From positions 108,669 to 172,668 of the forward strand of contig QKWP01000261.1 of the NCBI GenBank assembly GCA_003550325.1: a stretch of DNA of 64,000 nt, given 5' to 3'. Shown piece after piece: positions 10,611 to 22,247 of this stretch. Numbering within the stretch: the first letter of the stretch is position 1; the number at the start of each line of letters is the position of its first letter. Made by a program: the position numbers and the translations under genes. The notes below the pieces were generated by a model. It saw only the letters and a list, made by a program, of their open reading frames with translations. It had not been told where the DNA came from and did not search any database. Origin of the DNA: Gigaspora rosea (taxonomy: Eukaryota > Glomeromycota > Glomeromycetes > Diversisporales > Gigasporaceae).

Positions 10611-12035
10611 GTTAAATTATATATTTGCTTGTTTATCTAATAGTAGATTAGTAAATAATTAGTATGATTTTAATTAAATGTTTTTAATGATATTTTGTTG
10701 AGGAATTTAATTTTATGGCTGGAGCTAAGGGTCGAAGTGGAAGTCTTTCAAGCCTTACTCTACTGAATTTTAGGAATGTCCAGCACGCTTAACTCTGATC
10801 TAAATTTTAAGACAATAACCAGTATCAAACCTACTTGAATCTTGAGCTAAAATGTTAGCAGATTTTTAACAGAATGTATAGCTGGCATTTATCTTGGGTT
10901 GAATAAAAAAAGTCTTTCAAGCCTTACATATTGAATTTTAGGAATGTTCGACTTGGTTCAACTAACCATAATACAGTTTTAATATCAGAAATTAAACAAA
11001 ATTAGGTTTAATGTTTTGATAAAGAATTCTTGTTTAACCGACTTTATCAAGGTCTGACTGTATTTTTCATATTATTTAATTTCTGATCTGTCTCATATTA
11101 ATATATACAAAGGCGAAATATCCATTTATAAAATTGGGTTTTATCTCAGCTTTAATAAGAAAGCGCAAAAAATCATAACTGTTCAATTAAACATATACCA
11201 AAAATTTTATCAAACATCACTATAAAATTCAATAAATCATACTAATATCTTGATTTGATTAAATTAAAAATAGAACAAAAAATTAACGTATACGATGTTA
11301 TAGTTAACGCCCTTAAACAACTTTTAAAATCGTGAAACGTGAATTTGTCGAATTTGCTTATGGTGTTTTGTTACCTATATTTAAAAACCTTTCTGGGTCA
11401 ATCAAATGTTTCATAAATTGAGAGCACTTTGTATAATGGTCTCAAGTAAAAGAACAAGTTCAAGAATACATGCAAATGCAAGTAAATTGCATATAAAAAG
11501 AAAAATATAAGACTAATAAAAATATGAAATTACATTCCACTAAAGATGCAGCCCAGATTATCTGATAATCACTAATTTACTCAGCGATTCTTGCAGTTCG
11601 TAGTTTTATGTCATTTACCAACTAATAAAATCATTGTTCATAATCATACGTTCCAAAATGTGATCAGTGTACTAAAACTAAAACTTTAATATAGCAATAA
11701 ATCAAGTTATTATGCTTTAACTCTTTTTGATTGGTTATACAACCCTGATCAACATGCTACTTATCAAAATTTCATATTCGTACATCAGGAATAAACAGTT
11801 TTTTTCTCAATTTCAAGAATTTCCGGTAAATTCAGTAGATGAAAATCCTGATGAGCACATCATGTTATTAAGGATTTTTGGCAAAAATTCATACTTATGC
11901 CGTCTGAATGAACCACAAATACATTATAACATTATTAAATATCATCAAAAGCTTAGCAAATTATGTTTGAATAGTAATGTATTATGCTTTTCCATCTGCT
12001 CTAGAATGCAAAGAGAATCATTACAAAAAATTATA
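10611..12035. other. Downstream of Sel1 gene; no recognised gene
   Basis: No recognisable domain. 11310-11660 is a diverged match to 43825-44215 (shared aacgcccttaaacaac, acattccrctaaaga, cagattatctgataat and cagygattcttg). A 110-codon open frame at 11727-12059 runs into the 5' end of the next mobile element and has no recognised motif, so it is not annotated as a gene. Confidence 0.5.
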
Positions 12036-12921
12036 ATTCTCGCTCGGATTTCATATTAAACACTCTCTTTATTAGAGATTATGAAGATACAAAATGGGAG
12101 TAGTGCTGCACGCCATCACTTTTCTCTTATACTATTACATACTGTGCTCATAACAACTCATAACAACTCTAAGTATACTGTGCTCATAACAACTCTATGT
12201 ACGTGATATGTCACGTGACGAAGCATAATAGAGGATCGCCAACACTAAGGTATGGCGCATTTTTTTTTTTTTCTAATAACGAGTCCNGGCGCATTTTTTT
12301 TTTTCTAATAGCGAGTCCAAGCCCACGCTTATGGTGCGGCACATTCAACTCATTACAACATCAATTTTTATAACAGCGAGTTCGAGCCCACGCTATGGTG
12401 CGGCGCATTCAATTCGGTTCACATGACAACATCAACGAGTTCGAGCCCACGCTATGGTGCGGCGCATTCAACTCGGCTCACATGACAGCATCAACGAGTT
12501 CGAGCCCACGCTATGGTGCGGCGCATTCAACTCGGTTCACATGACAACATCAACGAGTTCGAGCCCACGCTATGGTGCGGCGCATTCAACTCGTTACACA
12601 TGACAACAGGCAGGGCGATAGGTGCAAGGTGCAATGAATGAGAGAGGGCGGGAGGGATGGGAGCCAGATCATAATCGGGCACCGAAGAGAACAAGTGACA
12701 AGACAAGCGAAGAAAGAAAACACTGAGATTCACCATTTACTCCCACATGTATCTTTATAATCTCCGCATATCTATAATCTATCACATGCATCTATAATCT
12801 CTATTGCATACAATCATATGCTATTACCTTATTCATATAAGCCTCAATTTCATATAAGCCACAAATCAGGTTATCCTCGCGATAATAACCCTAGCGTGAC
12901 TTCGTCAACGCATAGGGCTAG
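12036..12921 (+). mobile_element. Dispersed element, copy B (near full length)
   Basis: Begins with ttctcgctcggatttcatat, shared with 46808, 47588 and 52529. Ends with a hairpin (CCCTAGCGTGAC-TTC-GTCAACGCATAGGG) and CTAG, shared with the 3' ends at 4632, 47581 and 53789. The interior holds ctcataacaactc repeats, poly-T runs (with an undetermined base at 12287) and a 59-bp minisatellite. No transposase or other coding region, so it is non-autonomous. A 3'-terminal hairpin beside CTRR would fit a Helitron-like element, but the canonical 5' A|TC junction is not clear. A SINE- or LARD-type origin is possible. Confidence 0.75.
12350..12605. repeat. 59-bp minisatellite inside dispersed element
   Basis: About four clear units plus one diverged unit upstream. 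Each contains gagttcgagcccacgctatg, then gtgcggcgcattcaactcgg and ttcacatgacaacatcaac. The homologous element at 46808-47581 carries a diverged version (about 47040-47270), so the array predates their separation and has been homogenised in this copy. Confidence 0.85.
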
Positions 12922-14320
12922 AATGCGTTATTATACATATTACGAGAATTTGATGAAAAGTTTGAAGTATTGATGAATTATAAAAATTTAAAAGTTTTTC
13001 GAATAACGTTTTATGATGAATGACTACTATTAAAACCGTATTCCAGAACTTTATCTCCAATATTTTAATCTTATAAAGTCATATCAATTTGATGTATCAA
13101 ACTTAATTTAATTTTTAAAGTTTGTTCATCATTAACAGCAGCTAAAATTTGATTCTTATCATGAAATTCATTTAAAAGTCAATTATTAGTGGCAACAACA
13201 TTCTGTCTAAATATCACATATCATAACATTTCATATACTATGTTTTCTGACCAATTTCTGGCACCTATTATAGATTTACGCGAGCTTCAATTTGTACATT
13301 AGAATGGATGAATGATGAATCAGATGACGCATGAAACATGAATCATACGATTAGTAAAAATATTGCCACAACCTTATAATATTTTAGATGGAAAAGTTGG
13401 TCAAATCTGCGCATTGATATTTTATAAGATCATTGTAATGCATCTTTAAAAAAATATTTAATTTAAAATAACATCGATCATGATCGTGAGAAAATTGCCA
13501 ATGCAAAAGCCAAAATTTATTCTCTGAAAAAACTTTAAAGCATGTGAATAGCTCTGGTGTCATTTTGGATGGCCTGAAAGATCTTTAGAGAAATATATTA
13601 AACTGGTTACATATAAGAATATTTTTGCTAAGGGCTAATTAAGGTTGTTCAGATCAACGTTTTAAACATCTTTAAATTGCTTTGATTTTTATGTATTTAC
13701 AAATTAATAATACTCTTCAAACTAATATATGAGATTCATGATCATGTTTGGTATTTTAATGAGGACAATGTGTGGGCATTTGTTTCTTTAGGTACATCTT
13801 CTATAGCCTAATAAAAAAATGTCCCTTTGTGACATTTACCAACGTCCTAATATTAATCTAGGCATTATGATTATGCAACTAAATTTTATCATTAAGCTTC
13901 ATTAACCAATTTGAAGAGATAAGATTCACGATTTAACTAGTCAACATATACAGGTTTAAAATTACAATATACAGTATTTAAAACCTAAAGACCTCAAACC
14001 TTCGCCTTTTTTTTTTTGTTTTGAAATTTTGTTATTACCGTAAATTGTCACATACAAGATCCCGGTTTTTGTATGTGCTGTTTATGGTTACATCAAATTT
14101 ATCGTTTATTAAGTACGAATAAAACTAATTTTCTAAAGCCTAATAACGGATATGCCAATTCTTTTAATGCGGAGTCAAATTTGGAAATGTTCAAAAATGG
14201 TTGCTTATTTAGGAAAGCGACATTTATCTCAAAATAATAGTCAAAGGCAAAAAATGGAAAGAAAAAATAAAAGAAACATAAACAAAAACTTAAAGTGTAA
14301 TAGTAAACTAGTAATGTAAT
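12922..14320. other. No recognised gene
   Basis: AT-rich sequence between the dispersed element and segmental duplication copy 2. I find no protein domain, TIR pair or RNA gene in it. Confidence 0.45.
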
Positions 14321-15360
14321 TATAAAAATTTATGTAATTATCTTTCATTATTTTCAGCTTCACGAGTCAAATCTTTTTTGTCATCCTTCGAATGCTGTAA
14401 TTAAATTAACTGTAAATTAAAAAACCATAAGAGAACAGCTTACGGGTTATCCTTCCTATTGAGGTTTCAGTTTTTACAGTGATAGTTGAGAGATGCAGAT
14501 GTATATACCACAACGAGAAATGCTCGAATTTTTTTATCCTTATTACTACTAAAATTGTCACCGATATATTTCTCGCTAGTCATCAGATTTGTCCATACTA
14601 TATTAAACGAAGCCTAATAGCGTGATCCTGAGCCAAAATTTGTCAATAATCATTGACTTAACATTAATAAATCTCTTCTATTTATTTTTAGCATACAATC
14701 AAGTCATCGGCATACTTTGTTCTGGTTATAATTGATTAGGCTACTGGTACATATAAGTTAAATTTAAGGTGTTATATGCTTAAAGTTATTTGTTATAAGT
14801 TCGTAATTTTGCAGTTTAGCCAATTATAAGAATATGAATTCTTGCTTGCAGTACGCTTTAATACGCGATTTCTTTGCGTTGCACCAGATTAGCACGCATG
14901 TGATAAAGGTGGACAGGTTTTATCAGGTTTGAAATTATTATAAACTATATATAACAGAAACTTATTTGGTAGATTAATTTTTTATCAGATTTGACTGGTT
15001 ATAAGTCTTGAAAAGATCGGATTTGGGTATTTACATACGTACGCAACTGTGCATAAGCGACTCAAATGTGATTAACATCCAATAAACCTCATATGTAAAA
15101 ATAATCATTGGGAGTGAACAAAATATTAAAGAATTCAGTGTACATTAGTTCCTGCTCCCTTTATTTTCAAAGAGCTCTTCAGAATGATGGAAAAATAAAA
15201 ACATGATGTTTATATTATGACAATGCCAAATATTCATCCAGATATTTTATATCAATTCTTGAGTGAGTATTATATATTAATTTAATGTTAATAAAGTACT
15301 GTATTTCTTTTTCTTGGTAATAAATTAATTTATAGTATGTTTTAAGCTATATTTATGCAG

Positions 15361-16552
15361 GAAAAAATATATTGAATACATCAGCTGAAGAATATTTAAA
15401 TTTACTAGTCGCATCTGATGAACTTGAGCTTCTTGAAATTGCAGAATTTGCTCAAAAGCGCTTAATTAAAGAGTTTTCACCATGGTTATTTTCTAACCTT
15501 GCAAAGTCACTTAATATTGTTTGTCGTCATAATCATTTTCATGAATTATGCAAACTTATTCTAAAGTTTACTTTTAGTAACCCTTATTCACTTTTTAATT
15601 CAGTTGAATTGTCTTTATTAGATGATAATAGCCATGATTTGTCTTTTAGAAAGTGATGAACTTGAACTTGAGGAAATAGAAATATGGAATTGTTTAATTA
15701 AATGGGAGTTTCTAAAATTCTTGATGATGATATCACAAACTGGTCTAATAAAAACGTATCAAACTGGTCTGATGAACATTTCACAGCATTAAAAGAAGCT
15801 ATTTCTCGTTTCATACCATTAATTCGTTATTATCATATTCCTAAAAATTATATTAACAAACAAATTAAACATTATCACTTGGAATTTAATACATTTATTA
15901 AAACTAAAACCCACCAGAAGATGCTCCAAATTAATTACTAATGAAAATAAAGTTATTATCTCAAGTTGGATTGATAAAAAAGATAAAGATTACTATACAT
16001 GTACCTTATAAAGTTAAGCTTTTATTACTTGGAAGCAGAGATGTGTTTAATGTTAATACATTTCATAGATTATGTGATTTTCAAGGCCCAACTATTATAA
16101 TTCTTAGAACTATTCAAGGAGATTTAATAGGTGAATATAATCTTGTAAGCTGGGATAGTCTTACTATAAAAATTAATAAACCAGATAGAAATAAATTAGA
16201 TTATTATCGTAATTATTCTTATGGAATTCCTAGAAAAATATGGAAAATTTTAGAATTTTATTTCCTGAACCATTTTTACAGTAGAAAAGAAATCATATTT
16301 TAGTCAAACTTCAAATAGCTTTATTTTTTCATTTACTGATCAATCAAATCCAGTGCTGATTAGAATAAAAGCTGAAAGAAATAATGAGGCCATTTGGAAT
16401 ATTTGACTTGTGCATGAAAAATTCTTAGCTATTGGAGAACTTATGAACATAAAATAACTAATTCAAAAAAATTGACCGAAGAATTAATTGCAGAAGAATA
16501 TGAGGTATTGGCATTTGATAACTATAATCCAATAAAAATAATTAATTCCTAA
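15361..16552 (+). pseudogene. BACK-TLDc domain protein, broken
   Basis: After a 3' splice site (tatttatgcag) the frame reads NILNTSAEEYLNLLVASDEL and continues through AQKRLIKEFSPWLFSNLAKS (end of BTB, then BACK helices). Next come LLESDELELEEIEIWNCLIK, NWSDEHFTALKEAISRFIPL and the TLDc segment: KVIISSWIDKKDKDYY, LLLGSRDVFNVNTFHRLCDF, GPTIIILRTI, NSFIFSFTDQSN, IRIKAERNNEAIWN, EEYEVLAFDN. The order matches Rhizophagus BTB/BACK-TLDc proteins, which often act as ubiquitin-ligase adaptors with a C-terminal TLDc domain. At least three frameshifts (near 15650, 16010 and 16300) and several stops break it, and the N-terminal BTB core is not found upstream. Confidence 0.8.
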
Positions 16553-17688
16553 ATTTTGTAAACAACCAAAAATATTTATAAATTTATTGCATTATTATAA
16601 TTTTATCATGTTTAATCATTGATTATAAGGAATTTATTTATCTTGTGCACTATATGAACTCTTATTCTATTTTGTTGGTTAATGTGATACCTAGTTATAT
16701 ACAAATTTAAGTAGCTAAATCAGTTTTTAACACTTAAAATTTACTACTTAGGAAGTTAATTAAACTTTTTACTATGAGTTAGAGCTTGTAACTAACTATC
16801 CATTTGTTTATTCGCTCCGGATAGTTGTCAAAATTCAGATATTAGTAATAAATTATCTGACTAAATCTGTTGAATTCAAACACATTATATGGCATTCAGT
16901 ACCACATATAATAGATAAATATTTTTCAAAGCAACTCAAATAATTATCGCTTGAGGTTTACTAATCTTTGTTATCTGTTTTAAAAAGATTAAATTCCATG
17001 TTCAAAGAAATATATGTATTTTATGAATAAGATATATAAGAATAATTCTATAACCATAGAGAGATATATATTACGAATATATTTTGTATGTAATTTATTT
17101 ATATATCATATTAATAAAGTCTAACATATTGTTAAGTACATATTGTTAAGTTAATCGAAGCATCTGATTATTAGACTAACTGTAAAGTATCCAATACAAA
17201 TGGATATCTAACGATAATCCGACTAATTTTTTGAACTGATCAAACACTACTATGAATAGTTTATTACATTTATGTAAAAAAATAAAGCCTTTTATGTTAG
17301 AAAAAAAAACTAAGTTAGGAATAAGCAGTAAATGACCCTTTAAATTAAATTCTTACCAAAATATAATGCATTCTTGAATAAATATTATTTAAATTTGTTG
17401 TAAATTGGAATGGAATTTAAATGAATTTGGAATTTCCTAATTAATTTAAGTTAGGGTATGGTGTACATATGATAAAATCAACCCTAAAATGCTGATTTTT
17501 ATAATAATCTTTCGAATCCATTTAAATTCCATTTCCTATAACATATACAATTAAAAAAGGTTTAACCTTAAAAATATGCAAATTTTGATGCTTGCTGGTT
17601 AGTAATTTTATTCGATATTTTATTTGTTTTGAATTGATATAAATTTTTTTTAAAGTATTTATATTCTAAAGAAGTTTGAGATTTATCA

Positions 17689-17917
17689 CCAGTGGTGATC
17701 ATCACCAATGTATATTTTGTATCTTTAAATTTTGTCTATGAAATCACCTTTGAGGCTCTAACAAAAAAAATTTCTCGTATAATTTTGGTATAAACTATAC
17801 CCCCCTGCCCCATCCCAGTTCTTACCCTAACCCTAAAATTAATCAAATTTTAATTTTTATTTCGGCAAAAGACTTTTTATTAAATTTTTGTTAATCACTG
17901 GTGATGATCACCACTGG
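17689..17917. mobile_element. 229-bp TIR element inserted in duplication copy 2
   Basis: Arms at 17689-17710 and 17896-17917 are inverted and match at 21 of 22 bases (CCAGTGGTGATCATCACC core). The arm itself begins with an ATCACC/GGTGAT sub-palindrome. The region is absent at the matching point of copy 1 (near 2870), so it inserted after the duplication. It contains a telomere-like accctaaccctaa at 17824-17836. A target duplication could not be fixed because flanks are also changed. Confidence 0.8.
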
Positions 17918-18124
17918 CAATAAGTAGTAATTTTCTATTCTCAATACTTATTTCAAATATCTCTCGATATATTATACATATATATGTTCTGCAACTATCA
18001 TGGATTTTGTCAGCTCGAATCAATATTTAATTTCACTGATTGCAAACTAACTTGTGTTGATTTTTAATGTAACTTACTAAATGCAAGTTTACTCAAAGAC
18101 TTAGTTATAGCAATTTTATACTTT

Positions 18125-19075
18125 GGACCAATGATGGAACATTGTATATCTTTTCTTATCACCTGCAAGCTCAGGGTTGTTTTGCCGAAGAATTCGAAAT
18201 ACACTTCCCAAATGCTGAAAAATAATTATAATCTGATTAACTTTTCATTATTTTTTTAAAAGTTAATAAGAAATATTTATTATATATACTTCTTGATACG
18301 TGTAATCCCGATCCGATTTTAACTAAGCTTTCAACTTTTGATTTTTTTTCCAAATATATTATCATCTTCACCACCACGAGCCTCATCCTCATCTACTTCT
18401 TCAATTGTTTTTCAAAATCAGCAAAATCAATGTTTTCATCTTTTTTTTTCGGCTTAGGTTGTTCTAATTCAGTTGATTCAGCAGGAACTTTTTCCTCAAC
18501 TTTTCTTTCTAAGCAATAAAACAGCCTTACACATCCAATTCTCATAAAAATATTAAAAAATATATAAATATATACACAATAAGATAATAAATATACATCA
18601 GTAACTTCTTTCTTCTTTTTCTTCTTTTTCTTCATATCCTCAAATATTGACATATCGTCTTCTTCAGCTTTTTCTTCATCTTCATTGGCTTCAACTGCCA
18701 TTAAATTACTAGAACATATATTGTTATTAGGACAACAAGACAACAAAGTTCCAAGAGAAGAAATTGGCATCTACTATTAATCAATTCTACCTGAATTATT
18801 TGCGTTTTCGGCTACTTTTTCTCCTTTCTTCTTTTGTGTCTACTTGATCCTCGAAAACTACTTTAGGTTTTTTTTTCTTTTTCAAAGTTGGATCAAACAG
18901 AAGCTATTTACTATAATTTTAATTAGTCGATATTTTATATGCTTGTTTTTTTTTGACAAAATAACTTCACTATTACTATATATATTATATATAAATTAAT
19001 ATATATATAAAAAAGGGCTTATATCTTCTGTCTTCTTTTCTTCTAAAGTTTGTTGTCGTTCTCAACGTCTGACAT
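18125..19075 (-). pseudogene. Translation initiation factor eIF2 subunit beta, broken and truncated
   Basis: On the minus strand from the ATG at 19075: MSDVENDNKL, then FDPTLKKKKKPKVVFEDQVD, NEDEEKAEEDDMSIFEDMKK with a lysine run, ENIDFADFEKQLKK, and VFRILRQNNPELAGDKKRYT before homology ends at about 18125. This is the N-terminal lysine-block region of eIF2-beta (which contacts eIF5 and eIF2B-epsilon in the family) plus the start of the conserved core; the zinc-ribbon C-terminus is missing. Intron-like insertions separate the pieces, so it is a DNA-level copy, not a retrocopy. A stop after NKL, a frameshift after DTKEE and a stop after FEKQLKK inactivate it. It ends at the border of segmental duplication copy 2. 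Confidence 0.85.
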
Positions 19076-19229
19076 TATTACTTAAAGAAAAAAAGTACTC
19101 TGGATTTTGTTTTGTTCAAAAAAATTCAATTAATTGGTAAAAAAAAAAAATAAATATCGGTTGAGTCAGCGAATGATTTTAATGACTCATATTGATTTAT
19201 TTATTACATATAATTCACGATTGGCTGCG

Positions 19230-20040
19230 GTCAATAATATTGGTTAGCCAGTTATCCAGTTAGCTGTGTCTTGATCACGATTATCATTAATTTTTTATTG
19301 GCTGCTATTGAACTAGCTTTTATATCGTCGAATCGTAAAAATTTTGCTGTCAATGATCTCTGGTCTTTGTTATGCTTCTACGTGAATTTGTTCGTTTCGA
19401 TGATTTCGGGCCTTCGGTGGAAAAGAAAGTATTTTTAAAATTGATATTAAGGTGAAATATATTTCTAATTTTACTGGTTATTTATATCTGAAGTTACCTG
19501 TTACGCTTTGACCTTTTAGTGACTTTAAACGGGTAATTTAACGATCTTTGTTAACTTTTAACTGAAAAACTGCGCACAGAAGTTGCGGTGAATAGGATGG
19601 CGTTTATTTTGGCGTTCACTTAACGTATTATTTAGAGTAGTGGCACTGAGATTTTTGAAATTATAAGAAGCTGCTTGGGGTCACACAAAATATTTTTTGT
19701 AGTCAATAATGCAGGAGTTAGAATATCAAGTTTTATAGATACTTTTATTGGAGGAAAATTGAGTGGTCACCTTGCAAAATCGCCACGCCATTTCTTTGGA
19801 TCTTTGATCAATGTCGCATATGACATCCATAGTATATAAACAATTTCATAGACAAAGTATGGTTCCTAAACTTTCCGACCAACATTCGTGTAATTCATGT
19901 TCATTAATTGGCAATGGACTAGGAAAACCCGTCTCTGACACTTCTCTATCAATTTCGAGATTTTTGATTCAAATTAAAGTTCCGGTTATATTTATAGTAT
20001 TTCACTTTTTACTCTATGTTGATATACAGTAATAATTTAT
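19230..20040. repeat. Anonymous duplicated segment, copy 1
   Basis: Matches 23643-25165 in direct orientation: shared start attggttagccagttatcca, then cgatgatttcgggccttygg, gtagtcaayaatg.aggag, tccatagtatataaac and the end tttcactttttactctatgt. Copy 2 has about 665 bp inserted after the shared catmgacaaag. No recognisable protein. The copies begin at unrelated flanks here and next to a DDX41 fragment at 23631. Confidence 0.8.
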
Positions 20041-20101
20041 AATTTGAATGTAAACGAATTTTAACATTCGTGTTCTAAAAATAGATTTACATCTGAAAAT
20101 A

Positions 20102-20299
20102 GGGTCGTCTAGAGCGGAGCAAAATCACGAGACATCTGACCAATCAAACTATAGAATTTTGATAATCTTCAACGAGAAAGAGGAGCGAAAACCTTGAAAA
20201 ATACAAAAAATGGCAGTTTAAACCTACCTTGAAAAAAGTGCAAGTTTCTTATATATTACTATCTAAAACCTATCTATAATCTAATCCGCTTTAGTCCCC
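20102..20299. mobile_element. 198-bp TIR element, GGGTCGTCTA family
   Basis: Left end gggtcgtctagagcggagca and the inverted right end (ccgctttagtcccc) resemble those of the next element. The flanks tgaaaata (20094-20101) and taaaaata (20300-20307) differ at one base and look like an aged 8-bp target duplication. The interior shares accttgaaaaatacaaaaaa and atggcag with the copies at 20364 and 62894. Confidence 0.75.
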
Positions 20300-20363
20300 T
20301 AAAAATAAACAAAAAATTCAGGGGAAAAATTTAGCAATCATGGAAAGACCATTACCCGAATTG

Positions 20364-20649
20364 GGGGTCGTCTAAAGCGGAGTAGAATCACGTGACAATT
20401 GGCCAATCAAATTATCGAATTTTGATGATCTTTGGCGAAGCAAACAAAAAAGCGAAGCGAAAACCTTGAAAAATACAAACAATGGCAGCCTAAACCTACC
20501 TTGGTGTTTTAATTAAAAATGTCGGGAAGGCAATTTTGCTTATATAATATAACCTAAAAATCTCTCTAACCCTAACTTAAGATGACCCTAACCCTAAAAT
20601 TAATTCGATAAAATATATTATAAGAATCTACTCCGCTTTAGTCGTCCCC
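20364..20649. mobile_element. 286-bp TIR element with exact 8-bp target duplication
   Basis: TIRs GGGGTCGTCTAAAGCGGAGT (left) and, on the opposite strand at the right end, GGGGACGACTAAAGCGGAGT. A perfect 8-bp direct repeat CCGAATTG flanks it (20356-20363 and 20650-20657). Eight-base duplications are typical of hAT and some other cut-and-paste superfamilies. No coding sequence, so non-autonomous. Contains accctaaccctaa at 20585-20597. Confidence 0.9.
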
Positions 20650-20657
20650 CCGAATTG

Positions 20658-21655
20658 TTCACCTTTCCGAGAGTTTCCGATACCAGCCTAAATTAAATCA
20701 TCCGCTCTCTAAAATTAGCATCGGAGTTAAGTCACCGATGATATCCGGCAAAAAAAATTCACATGATCATATAAATTCCGGATAAATAAATATATTCTGA
20801 TTTCTGTAAACACATTACGTAATTTATAAAATTACATTAAAAATACTCACAATTTGTATTGTTTTTTTTTAAAAAAAAAAATCTTTTTCCTCTTTTTTTT
20901 TCGCTTATAGTTTTTTCAACAATAAAACCAAAGGCTGTCTCTCGAAGTTGACACAAGGAAATATAAGTCACCACGAAGTTCGACGTTGAAGCTCACCAAG
21001 AAAATCTGCAACGAAAACGCCTCTTCTACAATATAAGAAGTCAATACGAAGTCTTTACCAAGAGAAAAAGACGTTTAAGAGGTTAATATTTTTTCATTGA
21101 AGTTAATAGTAGGTAATTAATAAGGGAACTGAAAGCACGTCGGGGCACAGGATGCGAACCTTACTTTGAACATTCTTCCTCTTTAATTGCCCTTCGTGTG
21201 CGGGAATACGCTGAGGCATTTGGAATAAGGTTGCACCTCGTCTTCAGCAACAACAACAAGTATAACAACCACAACAACTAGAATAAAAGGAGATTACTAA
21301 CCAGGCGGGGGCGTGCTGAATCTTATATCCCAATGAGATCGAGTAGGGATCTGCTGGTTCTATGAAGGAAGAATTAATCTATGTTTACGTGCCCTCTGTG
21401 AAAGTTCGATCTTTTGCGCAAAAAAAATCTCTAAATAGTGTTATTTTAGGAATCTACGCGAATACGAAAAAGAAAAATCAAGTTCAGCTAAAGAAATACA
21501 CAAAAATCGGGTAGTAGAATTCCTACGAAGTAAAGAAGTTAATTGTAACTTGTGTAAGTTTTTTTAAAATTTTTTGTAATAAAATAAATATATTCTTCGA
21601 AGTGATGCTTTCATGGAAAATTCTATTAATTAAAAAAATTCCTTTTCTTGTTGTA
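20658..21655. other. Unidentified stretch, possibly coding remnants
   Basis: Slightly richer in GC than its surroundings from about 20930. Short plausible plus-strand reading stretches are present, such as LRVREYAEAFGIRLHLV (about 21193-21244) and RRGRAESYIPMRSSRDLLVL (about 21303-21362), but no open frame is long and I do not recognise the family. It could be a decayed exon cluster of a gene adjoining the fragment at 21660. Confidence 0.3.
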
Positions 21656-21659
21656 GATC

Positions 21660-22135
21660 AAAAAAAGAACTAGGAAATGGATTTTGCGGATTTATAGATC
21701 TTTTCCTAGATGCACAAATGACAACCAGTCAATAAATGCAATTCTCTAAGTGGAACAAGATTGAAAATCCAAGCCATGAAGAACTAAAAAGTTTAGACCT
21801 TAAACTTAAGGAGGAACGTTTTGACCAACTTTTGAAATGAAAGTACAAGCCACACGTGATACAATGGTTGCCAATCCGCAAGAGGGAGAACTGGTCCGAA
21901 GAAAAAAGACATTTTGTGGTAGTCAAAGTTGGAGTTAACACCTCTCTCTAGTCGAAGTAGGTGATATAATTAATGAGGGAACGATGCGTTCAAAAATATT
22001 ACAAGGTTGTATTTGAAGGGTGCGCCAACAGACATAAACCAGGAATTTTAGATGATCGAGTAAGGGTTAAAAATAATGTAGGCTATCTGAGTGATTTCTT
22101 GATAATATTCTTTGGTTATTGCAGGGTTGTAAATA
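21660..22135 (+). pseudogene. Unidentified gene fragment, copy 1 (pair with 58375)
   Basis: Shares gacaaccagtcaataaatg, gaactaaa..tttagaacttaaactta, gaccaacttttgaaa, aagacattttgtggta and gatataattaatgagggaacg with 58375-58770. Plus-strand translation gives HEELKSLDLKLKEERFDQLL, KRENWSEEKRHFVVVKVGV and VEVGDIINEG, a charged helical sequence I cannot assign. Frames shift between pieces. In both places it lies just upstream of the DDX41 promoter block, so it was probably duplicated together with DDX41. Confidence 0.5.
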
Positions 22136-22247
22136 GATTCTTTGTTACTAGAAGAAAAAAACAAACCTTTTGTATAATTTGATTAATGTATTCAACTAAC
22201 TAAGATACAATAAATGAAACATATTATCATATTATTTGAATTTTTAC

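Larger units (their letters stand above)
14321..18122. repeat. Segmental duplication, copy 2 (BACK-TLDc segment)
   Basis: Direct-orientation counterpart of 1-3035, longer and better preserved. It retains about 775 bp of TLDc and 3' sequence missing from copy 1. It has one unit of the 50-bp repeat and carries an extra TIR element (17689-17917) absent from copy 1. Homology stops at about 18122, immediately before the truncated eIF2-beta gene. Confidence 0.85.

Noticed and set aside
19721-19790. VNNAGVRISSF-like peptide resembling a short-chain dehydrogenase motif
   Set aside because: Very short, not followed by other family motifs, and the duplicated copy does not preserve a longer frame.
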